NCBI GenBank assembly: GCA_017434775.1
Contig: JAFSGG010000124.1
Coordinates: 1 to 36,500 of the forward strand
Direction of reading: 5' to 3'
DNA from: Clostridia bacterium
GTDB taxonomy: Bacteria > Bacillota > Clostridia > Christensenellales > Aristaeellaceae
DNA: 36,500 nucleotides
The translations under genes were made by a program, and so were the position numbers. Below are positions 7,239 through 13,991 of this stretch, piece by piece (the stretch's first letter is position 1; each line of letters starts with the position of its first letter). A model generated the notes under the pieces. That model did not search any database, had not been told where the DNA came from, and worked only from the letters and a program-made list of their open reading frames with translations.

Positions 7239-8579
7239 ATGCATTTGTGTGATATGAATATACAGGAACTGATCCGTCCCCAAGGGCATGCCTGTGCCTG
7301 CGGGCGGCATCACAGCATTGGCCTGAAATATCTGCGGATCGGCAGCGGCGTGACGGACAATCTGCCGGATGCCCTTCAGGTGCTGGGCTGCCAAAGGCCT
7401 TTTATCGTCTGCGATCAGGACACGAAAAAAGCGGCCTGGCATTTTGTGCAGCCGGTGCTGAAAAAGGCCGGGATTGCTTATGAGCTCTACACCATTCATC
7501 GCACCCATCCCGAGCCGGACGAAGAAACCGTGGGGGAAATCACCATGGCCTTTGATCCCGGCTGTGATTGCATTCTGGCCTTGGGGTCCGGGGTGATCAA
7601 TGACTGCTGTAAGGTGCTGGCCAGAGCCGTGGGCAAGCCGCAATTGGTAGTGGGCACGGCTCCTTCCATGGACGGCTATGCCTCGGATTCCTCTTCCATG
7701 ATCGTAGGCCGGGCCAAGACTACCCTGTATAATGCCTGCCCCCAGGCGATTCTGGCGGACACCCGGATTATGAAAGATGCTCCCATGCGCATGCTGCAGG
7801 CCGGTCTTGGGGATATGCTGGCCAAATACATTGCCCTGTGCGAATGGCGTATGACGGCGCTGATCAATGGAGAGTATTATTGTGAAGAAATTGCCGGCAT
7901 GATGCGCGCTTCCCTGAAAAAGATTGTTTCTTCTGCATCCCGGATGATGGAACGGGATGAAGAAGCCGTTGCTGCCGTGGCGGAAGGGCTGATCCTGTCC
8001 GGCATTGCCATGGCATTTGCGCAAATTTCCCGGCCGGCATCCGGACTGGAACACTATTTTTCGCACTTGTGGGAAATGTTTTCGCTGGATCGCGGCAAGC
8101 CTGCTGAATTACACGGCATTCAGGTAGGCGTGGGTACCCTGCTGTGCCTGAAAATGTATGACAAACTGAAAGTTATGACACCGGATGAAAGGACCTTTGC
8201 CGCCGCATGTGCTGCCTGGAAGGAAGCGGAATGGGAAAAGGAAATGCACCGGGTGTTTGGCTGCACGGCGCAAGGGCTCATCGAAAAAGAAAGAACCCAG
8301 TGGCACAATAATGACGCTGCAGCCCGGCAGCATCGCTTTGAAAGGATACGGGCATGCTGGCCGCAGCTGCAGCAGATTATGGCGGAGGAACTGCCGCCCC
8401 TTTCGGATATTGCGCGCTTGATGCGTGAAGCCTGGATGCCCATGCAGCCGGAGGAATTGGGCTGGGGATGGCAGGATGTATTGGATGCCTTTTTCTATTC
8501 CCGCAATACCCGGGATAAATATCTCACCAGCTCTCTGTTATGGGATATGGGCGAACTGCGGGCAGAAATGTTACATTGA
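7239..8579 (+). CDS. araM: sn-glycerol-1-phosphate dehydrogenase (AraM/EgsA family)
   Basis: The enzyme reduces dihydroxyacetone phosphate to sn-glycerol-1-phosphate with NAD(P)H, the stereoisomer used in archaeal lipids and in heptaprenylglyceryl compounds of some Bacillota. Motifs of the iron/metal-dependent dehydrogenase-like fold are in order: GSGVIND (116-122), 'SMDGYAS' with Asp145, 'GLGD' (189-192), 'EHYFSHLWE' with His272 and His276, and 'LHGIQVG' with His292. Asp145, His272 and His292 match the usual metal ligands. An N-terminal CACGRHH is typical of one bacterial subgroup. At 446 residues it is longer than the roughly 394-residue B. subtilis AraM, with the extra length toward the C-terminus. 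ATG 7239 has AAAGGTG seven bases upstream. No prenyl-transferase partner is in the window. Confidence 0.9.
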   Translation: MHLCDMNIQELIRPQGHACACGRHHSIGLKYLRIGSGVTDNLPDALQVLGCQRPFIVCDQDTKKAAWHFVQPVLKKAGIAYELYTIHRTHPEPDEETVGEITMAFDPGCDCILALGSGVINDCCKVLARAVGKPQLVVGTAPSMDGYASDSSSMIVGRAKTTLYNACPQAILADTRIMKDAPMRMLQAGLGDMLAKYIALCEWRMTALINGEYYCEEIAGMMRASLKKIVSSASRMMERDEEAVAAVAEGLILSGIAMAFAQISRPASGLEHYFSHLWEMFSLDRGKPAELHGIQVGVGTLLCLKMYDKLKVMTPDERTFAAACAAWKEAEWEKEMHRVFGCTAQGLIEKERTQWHNNDAAARQHRFERIRACWPQLQQIMAEELPPLSDIARLMREAWMPMQPEELGWGWQDVLDAFFYSRNTRDKYLTSSLLWDMGELRAEMLH

Positions 8580-8620
8580 AATCCGGTTACATTTCTAAAT
8601 AAACCGGTTACATTTTGTAA
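8570..8620. promoter_or_regulatory. Direct repeats (GTTACATT) and palindrome upstream of the cyclase promoter
   Basis: GTTACATT occurs at 8570, 8586 and 8607. The last two sit in longer matching copies, CCGGTTACATTT at 8583-8594 and at 8604-8615, 21 bp apart (two helical turns). The third copy continues into a perfect inverted repeat, TTACA-TTT-TGTAA (8608-8620). The array ends just before the -35 box at 8627, as expected for an activator or repressor site. The binding protein is unknown. Confidence 0.55.
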
Positions 8621-8626
8621 ATTTTC

Positions 8627-8655
8627 TTGTATCAGCATGTAAAATGTGGTATAAT
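8627..8655 (+). promoter_or_regulatory. Extended -10 promoter of the diguanylate cyclase gene
   Basis: TTGTAT (8627-8632), 17 bp, TATAAT (8650-8655) preceded by TGG (extended -10). Its position shows that the longest open frame, which starts inside the -35 box at 8627, is not the real gene start. Confidence 0.82.
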
Positions 8656-8689
8656 AATATGGTATTTTTGTAAGAGAGAAGGGACGGCA

Positions 8690-10072
8690 GTGCAAGGAAT
8701 ACAGAAGCAGGAAAAGAAACGGACGTATTGGTTCCGTTTTCTGGGGTGTTTTGTCATTATGGCTGCCATCCTGTTTACAATAGCAGGCGTTTTTATCAGC
8801 AATCTGATTCAGGAGCAGCGCACGCATAAACAGTACCTGCTGGAAAGCAAGGGTCACGATATGGAAGTGCAGATGTCCCTGCTGATTGACCGTGTGCACG
8901 CCATGCGGTTCATGCTGATGGCGGAGCAGGGTCAGCCGGAAAGCTTTGATGTTCTGGCGCCATTGGTACTCAAGGGCTGGGATGACAAAACAGAAAGCTT
9001 TGTGCAAAATGTGGCGCTGGCTCCCCAGGGGATTATCCGGTATGTATACCCCATGAATGGAAACGAGATGCTGGTAGGCTATGATCTGTGGAAAGCTGCT
9101 GCGCCCAATCCCGAAGCGGTGGAAACCCTCCGGCAGGGCAAAGTATATATCACGCCGCCGATTGATCTTGTGCAGGGCGGCAGCGGGATGAATATTTGCC
9201 TGCCGATCACGCTGCCCGGTGAAGCAGATTCGTGGGGGATGGCTGCCATTGTGGTGGATACGGATAAACTGGTGCGTTCTTTCGGCCTGAAGGATATTTC
9301 GGAGCACGGGGCCGGCTATTCTCTGGAATACAGGGATATGGAAGGCAACTATGTGACCCTGGCCAGCCGTGGTAAACTGGAGCAGCCGGTGATCTATGAA
9401 TTCCAGACCGAAAGCATGCAGTGGCGCTTGTCCATGACGGGTACGCTGGATAAGGCCGGTGTCTGGACGGTGGTGCTGCTGTGCGTTGCGGCTTTTGTGG
9501 TTTCGTTGCTGCTGGCATCCAATCTGGCCGGCAGAAAGCTGAAAAAGCAAATGACCGTGCTTTTCCGGGAACTGGCCAATACGGACAGTGTTACCGGCTG
9601 CAGCAGCCGTCATTTTGTGTATGAAAAGTTGGTTGATCAGAAAAGCGGTTCCTGGAATTACCCCGAAATGAAGTATTCGCTGGCCATCCTGGATGTGGAC
9701 CATTTCAAGGATGTGAACGATACCCTGGGCCATGAGGTGGGGGATATTATCCTGCAGGAAATGGCGAAAATTTTGCTCAATTCTCTCAGTCGGGACAAAG
9801 GTGACTGCGCCATCCGCTTTGGCGGGGATGAGTTTGTTCTTCTGTTTGGCAATCGTTCCCGGGAACAGGTGAAGGATATTCTGAACCATATCCTCTCGTC
9901 TGTCCGAATGCTGGATATTCCCGAAATGAAGGGCATGCAGGTGTCTGTCAGCATTGGCGGTGTGCATCCGGATGAAATGCAGGAAGAGGCCACCTATAAG
10001 AATATGCTGCGTACAGCCGATGAAAAGCTGTATCGTGCCAAGGAGAGCGGCCGCAATCGCTGTATTGTGTAA
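8690..10072 (+). CDS. Membrane diguanylate cyclase, CHASE-like sensor plus GGDEF
   Basis: The 460-residue protein should make cyclic di-GMP from two GTP. Transmembrane helices at about 16-38 and 258-278 enclose an extracellular sensor. The sensor has the CHASE signature 'ALAPQGIIRYVYPMNGNE' (109-126). The cytoplasmic GGDEF domain (about 290-458) has an intact GGDEF at 378-382, metal-binding Asp335 (LDVDHFK) and 'SIGGV'. The inhibitory site normally four residues R-x-x-D, five before GGDEF, reads DKGD here, so product inhibition may be weak or use the Arg one place upstream. GTG 8690 has AGAAGGGA ahead of it and lies downstream of the promoter. Direct repeats at 8570-8620 may regulate it. A terminator follows. 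Confidence 0.92.
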   Translation: MQGIQKQEKKRTYWFRFLGCFVIMAAILFTIAGVFISNLIQEQRTHKQYLLESKGHDMEVQMSLLIDRVHAMRFMLMAEQGQPESFDVLAPLVLKGWDDKTESFVQNVALAPQGIIRYVYPMNGNEMLVGYDLWKAAAPNPEAVETLRQGKVYITPPIDLVQGGSGMNICLPITLPGEADSWGMAAIVVDTDKLVRSFGLKDISEHGAGYSLEYRDMEGNYVTLASRGKLEQPVIYEFQTESMQWRLSMTGTLDKAGVWTVVLLCVAAFVVSLLLASNLAGRKLKKQMTVLFRELANTDSVTGCSSRHFVYEKLVDQKSGSWNYPEMKYSLAILDVDHFKDVNDTLGHEVGDIILQEMAKILLNSLSRDKGDCAIRFGGDEFVLLFGNRSREQVKDILNHILSSVRMLDIPEMKGMQVSVSIGGVHPDEMQEEATYKNMLRTADEKLYRAKESGRNRCIV

Positions 10073-10086
10073 ATGAAAACAAACAG

Positions 10087-10119
10087 ACCGACGGAGAATT
10101 CGTTTTTCCGTCGGTTTTT
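10087..10119 (+). terminator. Terminator of the diguanylate cyclase gene
   Basis: A 9-bp stem, ACCGACGGA (10087-10095) with TCCGTCGGT (10107-10115), is followed by a T-run. Confidence 0.9.
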
Positions 10120-10126
10120 GCATCAA

Positions 10127-10150
10127 GAAAAGGAGAGGCTATGCCTCTCC
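10127..10150 (-). terminator. Terminator of the secreted papain-fold candidate gene
   Basis: On the minus strand an 8-bp stem, GGAGAGGC with GCCTCTCC (10150-10143 and 10139-10132), has a three-base loop and is followed by a short T-run. It directly follows the minus-strand stop codon. Confidence 0.7.
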
Positions 10151-10161
10151 CGGAACCATGC

Positions 10162-10887
10162 TTATTTCTGAATTTCCACAATATCATCCCGCAGGCGGTA
10201 AAGGGTGGCGCCGTACTTTTTACGGCAGAAGGCATCCACGAACCAGTCGATATCCTTTTCCGCATCAAACTGCACGTAGCCATAACGGATGCCGTCGCTT
10301 TTGCGGGTGCCCTTCATGTTACTGTCCGCCCAGCGGATGGTATCGGTTTCGGGGTTGTAATCCCCGGTGATCATCATGCTGTGGGCGCCTACGCCATGAA
10401 CATAATTGGCGGCCATCTGGAAATAATCCCCCCGCTGGCACTGCATCATAAATTCCCGGGCCAGCTTCTGGTTTTCTTTTTTGGTGAGGGTATTATCGTA
10501 GCGGAAAGTAGCGGCTACATAGAAGGGATTTCCTTCTTCGGCGGGCACATCCATCCATTCCACGCCGTACACATAATCCTTGCATTCGGCTTTGGGCAGG
10601 TTGGCCGGGATCTGCAGTTCCTGCTCCGGGAATTCAGCCATGCGGTATTTGGAAGCGGCGGTTTCAAAGCAGTGCACGGTGAAATTCTTGCACACGTAGA
10701 TATCGCCGCTGTAATACGCCCGCTGGGGCCGCCCCTTGGCTTTGTCAAAGAGGGCTTTGGCTTCTGAAAGAATATCTTCGATCATCTGTTCCCGGGGGGT
10801 GAGGGGTTCTTCCTCAGCCAACACCAGGGGACAAACAGACAGCAGAATCAAAAACAGGCAAACCATGCGGCGGAACAGAATCTTCAT
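10162..10887 (-). CDS. Secreted papain-fold (NlpC/CHAP-like) hydrolase candidate
   Basis: The protein has about 241 residues and a signal peptide (hydrophobic 8-24, cleavage near VLAE). A Cys, His, Asp order suits a papain-like amidase or peptidase: Cys66 in 'YVCKNF', His169 in 'GVGAHSMM' and Asp188 in 'WADSNM'. Similar spacing occurs in secreted NlpC/P60, CHAP and amidase families that cut peptidoglycan or peptides. No family was matched with certainty. ATG 10893 has GGAGG only two bases away, whereas ATG 10887 has it at eight bases, so the latter is preferred. A TTGACT-N17-TATGCT promoter lies upstream. A probable function is wall remodelling, by inference. Confidence 0.65.
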   Translation of the reverse strand: MKILFRRMVCLFLILLSVCPLVLAEEEPLTPREQMIEDILSEAKALFDKAKGRPQRAYYSGDIYVCKNFTVHCFETAASKYRMAEFPEQELQIPANLPKAECKDYVYGVEWMDVPAEEGNPFYVAATFRYDNTLTKKENQKLAREFMMQCQRGDYFQMAANYVHGVGAHSMMITGDYNPETDTIRWADSNMKGTRKSDGIRYGYVQFDAEKDIDWFVDAFCRKKYGATLYRLRDDIVEIQK

Positions 10888-10921
10888 GGCCATTTCCTCC
10901 AGGTAAAGAATTTATAAAAAA

Positions 10922-10950
10922 AGCATACGGTGACGGGAGCCAAAAGTCAA
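10922..10950 (-). promoter_or_regulatory. Sigma-A promoter of the papain-fold candidate
   Basis: On the minus strand TTGACT (10950-10945), 17 bp, TATGCT (10927-10922) precede the start by about 35 bases. Confidence 0.65.
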
Positions 10951-11001
10951 GGGTTGAAATGTAAAAAAACCGGTCTTTCCATACCCCACAAAAATGCGCC
11001 G

Positions 11002-11030
11002 TTGACATCCTTTCCGGATAATTATATAAT
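11002..11030 (+). promoter_or_regulatory. Full-consensus sigma-A promoter of the envelope operon
   Basis: Perfect TTGACA (11002-11007), 17-bp spacer and perfect TATAAT (11025-11030). It drives the three-gene run 11062-13957, which should be strongly transcribed unless repressed. It lies back to back with the promoter at 10922-10950. Confidence 0.92.
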
Positions 11031-11061
11031 GAAGTGATACTTATGTACGAGGAGGATATCC

Positions 11062-11973
11062 GTGAAAAAGGCATTGCTTGTGTTGCTGGCGCTGCTGATG
11101 CTGCCCGTTTATGGAAGCGCAGAAGAAATGCGGGGCTATGTGAAAAAAGAAGGCTATCAGTATGTTCTCTTTGGCGAATATCCCTATGAAAAAGACGGCA
11201 CCAAAAAGCCGCTTTTGTGGCGCGTGCTGGACGTGACGGACAATCAGGCCCTGCTGATTACGGAAGATGTGATCGATGCGCAGCAGGTGATCTTTGAAAC
11301 GGACGAAAAGGTGATTGAAAAACGCACTTATCGCCGCATTGCTTCCTATGCGGAAAGCGATCTGTATACCTGGATGAATACGGAAGCGCTGGATACTCTG
11401 CTGGGGGACGGGCCGGAAAGGAATGCCCTGGTGGAAGAGCCGGGCGGCGGCCAATTCTTCATTCTCACCAGTGAGCAATTCCTCAATACTGATTATGGTT
11501 TTTCTGCCGGCATGTGGAATGAGCAGAAATCCCGTCAGGCATCCGCCACGCCCTACGCCCTCAAGCGCGGCGTGTATAAGGATTCCGGTATCGGTAAGTG
11601 CCCCTATTGGGCAGCCACGCTGAAGGAGGAAACAGGCTATAAAATGCAGCTGATCGGCTACAACGGCCACCTCAGTTGGGGTGCTTACACCCGGGTGAAT
11701 GTGGGCTTGCGGCCCAGCGTGCGGCTGGATATGACGCAAATGGAAATCACCGGCGGCACCGGCACGAAGAAAGATCCTTTCATCCTTACCTATTGCGGCA
11801 GTCCTGCGCCGGCAGAAACGCCGGTTCCTGTGATGCCGGACGTTCCCCCGGTTCCCGTGGAGGACGAGCCGGAAGGGACAGCCGCCCCTGTGCCGGTTGC
11901 GACCCCTGCACCGCAGGTGGAGGAAGAGGAAGAAGTACACATGGTGATCATCACACCTTTGGGAGGAAAATAA
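11062..11973 (+). CDS. Secreted DUF6273-type domain protein
   Basis: This 303-residue protein has a signal peptide (1-20, cleavage near GSA). Residues about 30-245 carry the DUF6273-like pattern: 'FGEYPYEKDG...PLLWRVL', 'ALLITEDVIDAQ', 'LYTWMN', 'FILTSEQ' and the closing 'VGLRPSVRLD'. This module is common in secreted or cell-wall proteins of gut Clostridia; its function is unknown to me. A Pro/Glu/Val-rich tail (about 250-303) may span the wall or act as a linker. The start is GTG at 11062 with GGAGG six bases away. It is first in an operon with a phosphodiester glycosidase (1-nt gap) and an Lgt-like membrane protein. Confidence 0.8.
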   Translation: MKKALLVLLALLMLPVYGSAEEMRGYVKKEGYQYVLFGEYPYEKDGTKKPLLWRVLDVTDNQALLITEDVIDAQQVIFETDEKVIEKRTYRRIASYAESDLYTWMNTEALDTLLGDGPERNALVEEPGGGQFFILTSEQFLNTDYGFSAGMWNEQKSRQASATPYALKRGVYKDSGIGKCPYWAATLKEETGYKMQLIGYNGHLSWGAYTRVNVGLRPSVRLDMTQMEITGGTGTKKDPFILTYCGSPAPAETPVPVMPDVPPVPVEDEPEGTAAPVPVATPAPQVEEEEEVHMVIITPLGGK

Positions 11974-11974
11974 A

Positions 11975-12871
11975 ATGCTGAAATATGTGTGGCGTGTGGC
12001 CCTTGTGCTGATGTTGCTGTTGGGCATGCTGTTCCTGGCCCCCGTAGGCCCCATGGATGTGGACGGCGCTCTGGCAGAAGTGGTGGAAATTCCGCTGACG
12101 GCGAAATACGGCGTGAAGCCCCTCAAGAGCGGCTATACCGAAAATGGGTATGAAGACCCTTCTATTTCCGTGACCATCGAACGGGGCCGCATTTATGATA
12201 CCAATTATGTGGTGGCCCGGGTGAAATTGCAGAATGCTTCCCAGATCCGCACCGCCATGGCGCAGAGCTATTATTCCCCCTCCACGGATATGGGCACCAC
12301 CATTGCCCGGCGTTCCAATGCCGTGCTGGCCATCAACGGGGACTTTTTCTCCAGCCGCAATAACGAAGGCTATGTGGCTCGGCAGGGCAAGGTGTACCGT
12401 ACTCGCTGCGATAACCGGGTCTATGATATCCTGATCATTGACGAAAACGGCGATCTGCACATTTTTGAAAAGCCGGATAATGCAGCCATCGAAGCCTTTG
12501 AAGGCACGCCCATCAACGGCTTTACCTTCGGCCCGGGGCTGATTGTGAACGGCGAAGTGCGCCGCCATGAAGGGGATCATTTCTACGCCGGTTCCAAACC
12601 TGCCCAGCGCATGTGCCTGGCGCAGGTGGGGCCGCTGGAATATTTGTGCATCTGCTCCGAAGGACCGGAAGATCCCGGTTCCACCGGCATGACCCTGGAT
12701 CAGTTCACGGATCTGGTGGCTTCCTTTGAGGGGGTTCAGAATGCCTATAATCTGGACGGCGGTTCTTCCAGTACCATGGTGTTCCAGAACCAAAAGATTA
12801 ATTCGCCCAACAACCCCAAGCGCCGCCCCCTGTGCGATATCATCTATTTTGCTTCTGCCTGGATGGAGTAA
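11975..12871 (+). CDS. Secreted or membrane-anchored phosphodiester glycosidase (NAGPA domain)
   Basis: This 298-residue protein has an N-terminal hydrophobic segment (about 6-26) acting as signal peptide or anchor. The NAGPA domain (PF09992-type) is clear: 'AINGDFF' at 119-125, 'NGFTFGPGLIVNGE' at 181-194 and 'NLDGGSSSTM' at 259-268. The Asn, Asp and Gly residues in these blocks form the active site in the family. Members remove a sugar from a sugar-1-phosphodiester, as in the mannose-6-phosphate uncovering enzyme; in bacteria they are tied to exopolysaccharide or teichoic-acid-like polymers. The substrate is unknown. It is translated right after the DUF6273 gene (GGGAGG inside that gene's last codons) and three bases before the next gene. 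Confidence 0.9.
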   Translation: MLKYVWRVALVLMLLLGMLFLAPVGPMDVDGALAEVVEIPLTAKYGVKPLKSGYTENGYEDPSISVTIERGRIYDTNYVVARVKLQNASQIRTAMAQSYYSPSTDMGTTIARRSNAVLAINGDFFSSRNNEGYVARQGKVYRTRCDNRVYDILIIDENGDLHIFEKPDNAAIEAFEGTPINGFTFGPGLIVNGEVRRHEGDHFYAGSKPAQRMCLAQVGPLEYLCICSEGPEDPGSTGMTLDQFTDLVASFEGVQNAYNLDGGSSSTMVFQNQKINSPNNPKRRPLCDIIYFASAWME

Positions 12872-12874
12872 TGT

Positions 12875-13957
12875 ATGGACGAAAATTACTTCGCTGATGA
12901 TTATTTTGCCAACGACTATTTCTTTGAAGAAGAAATGTATGAGGGCGCCAATGCCCTGCTGCAGCAGGGGCAATTTTCCGTGGTGAAGGAAACCGCAGCC
13001 ATGGAGCTGACCTTGCCGCTGTATGCCCTGGCGCTGGTGGTGGCCTTTGCAGCTGGTATTCTGCTGATGCACGGCCTGTGCCGCAAGAAGGGCCTGAAGG
13101 GCACCACGGCGCTGAATTTTGCCCTGCTGGCGCTGCCTTTGGGGCTGGTGGGCGCCCGGCTGTTTTATGTGGTGAACCGGCTGGATATGTTCCAGGAAAT
13201 CGGCCTGCAGCATATTACCAACCTGTGGTTTGGCGGCTATGCCCTGTGGGGGGCTATCGGCGGCGGTGTGCTGGCAGCGGTATTGTGTGCCAGGCTCACA
13301 AAGCAGAAGTTCAGCCGCATTATGGATGCAGCGGCCGCACCCACGGCACTGGTGATCGGCCTGGCCCGGCTGGCGGAATATTTCAATGGCGAAGGTGTGG
13401 GCATGATGATCGAAGAAAAAAGCCTGCAGTTTTTCCCGTTGGCTGTGCGCACGGTGTGCGAAATGTGGGATGGGGTGGTGGAGTACGAAGAATGGCGTCT
13501 GGCCGTGTTCGTACTGGAAGCTCTGGCAGCTTTCATAATTCTTCTTGTGCTGCTGCGTACAAGGGAGGAAGACGGAAGGCAGACCAAGGTGTTCTTTATC
13601 CTGTTCTGCACAGTATCTTTGGTGCTGGAAAGCATCCGGGAAGACAGCTACCTGCGCTGGCAGACCCTGTTCGTCAAAGTGAATCAGCTGGCCAGTGCGC
13701 TCACGCTTACCGGTATTGCGGTATGCAGTATGATCCGGCGGCTGAAAAAGCCTGAAAAGGGCGGACTTTCCCGATCGAAAGCCGTCCTCTGTTCCGTGGT
13801 GTATGTGCTGCTGGCCGGCGTGTGCATCGGGATGGAATTTGCTTTGCAGAAACTCTCCTGGCTGCCCAACGGAGCATGTTATGCCATCATGACGCTGAGC
13901 GCTGCAGGCATTGGCCTGTGCGCCTGGCAACTGATTTTTCCCCGGAAAAGCGTATAA
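12875..13957 (+). CDS. Lgt-like multi-pass membrane protein lacking the HGG histidine
   Basis: This 360-residue protein resembles prolipoprotein diacylglyceryl transferase (Lgt). It has about nine predicted membrane helices (from 46 to 353), against seven in Lgt. The Lgt landmarks 'GARLFYVV' (93-100), 'GGYALWGAIGGG' (120-131), 'ARLAEYFNGEGVG' (164-176) and 'LESIRED' (251-257) align. The two key arginines correspond to Arg165 and Arg255. The essential His of HGG is Phe119, and the Asn of GNF is Glu168. A Tyr/Asp/Glu-rich stretch of 20 residues precedes the first helix. It is therefore probably a paralogue with another substrate, or inactive as Lgt. It is the last gene of the operon, and a terminator follows. 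Confidence 0.8.
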   Translation: MDENYFADDYFANDYFFEEEMYEGANALLQQGQFSVVKETAAMELTLPLYALALVVAFAAGILLMHGLCRKKGLKGTTALNFALLALPLGLVGARLFYVVNRLDMFQEIGLQHITNLWFGGYALWGAIGGGVLAAVLCARLTKQKFSRIMDAAAAPTALVIGLARLAEYFNGEGVGMMIEEKSLQFFPLAVRTVCEMWDGVVEYEEWRLAVFVLEALAAFIILLVLLRTREEDGRQTKVFFILFCTVSLVLESIREDSYLRWQTLFVKVNQLASALTLTGIAVCSMIRRLKKPEKGGLSRSKAVLCSVVYVLLAGVCIGMEFALQKLSWLPNGACYAIMTLSAAGIGLCAWQLIFPRKSV

Positions 13958-13959
13958 AG

Positions 13960-13985
13960 AAAAGCCGTGCGCTGCACGGCTTTTT
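13960..13985. terminator. Bidirectional terminator between convergent genes
   Basis: A stem of about 10-11 bp, AAAGCCGTGC (13961-13970) with GCACGGCTTT (13974-13983), has a GCT loop and T-runs on both strands. It ends the envelope operon and the minus-strand acyltransferase gene. Confidence 0.9.
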
Positions 13986-13991
13986 GCTTGC

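Noticed and set aside
8627..8689. Longer start of the diguanylate cyclase
   Set aside because: That start codon lies in the -35 box of its own promoter; GTG 8690 has a ribosome site.
11951..13930. A 659-residue minus-strand open frame across the glycosidase and Lgt-like genes
   Set aside because: Antisense shadow; no ribosome site and no recognisable domain, while the plus-strand genes have clear family motifs.
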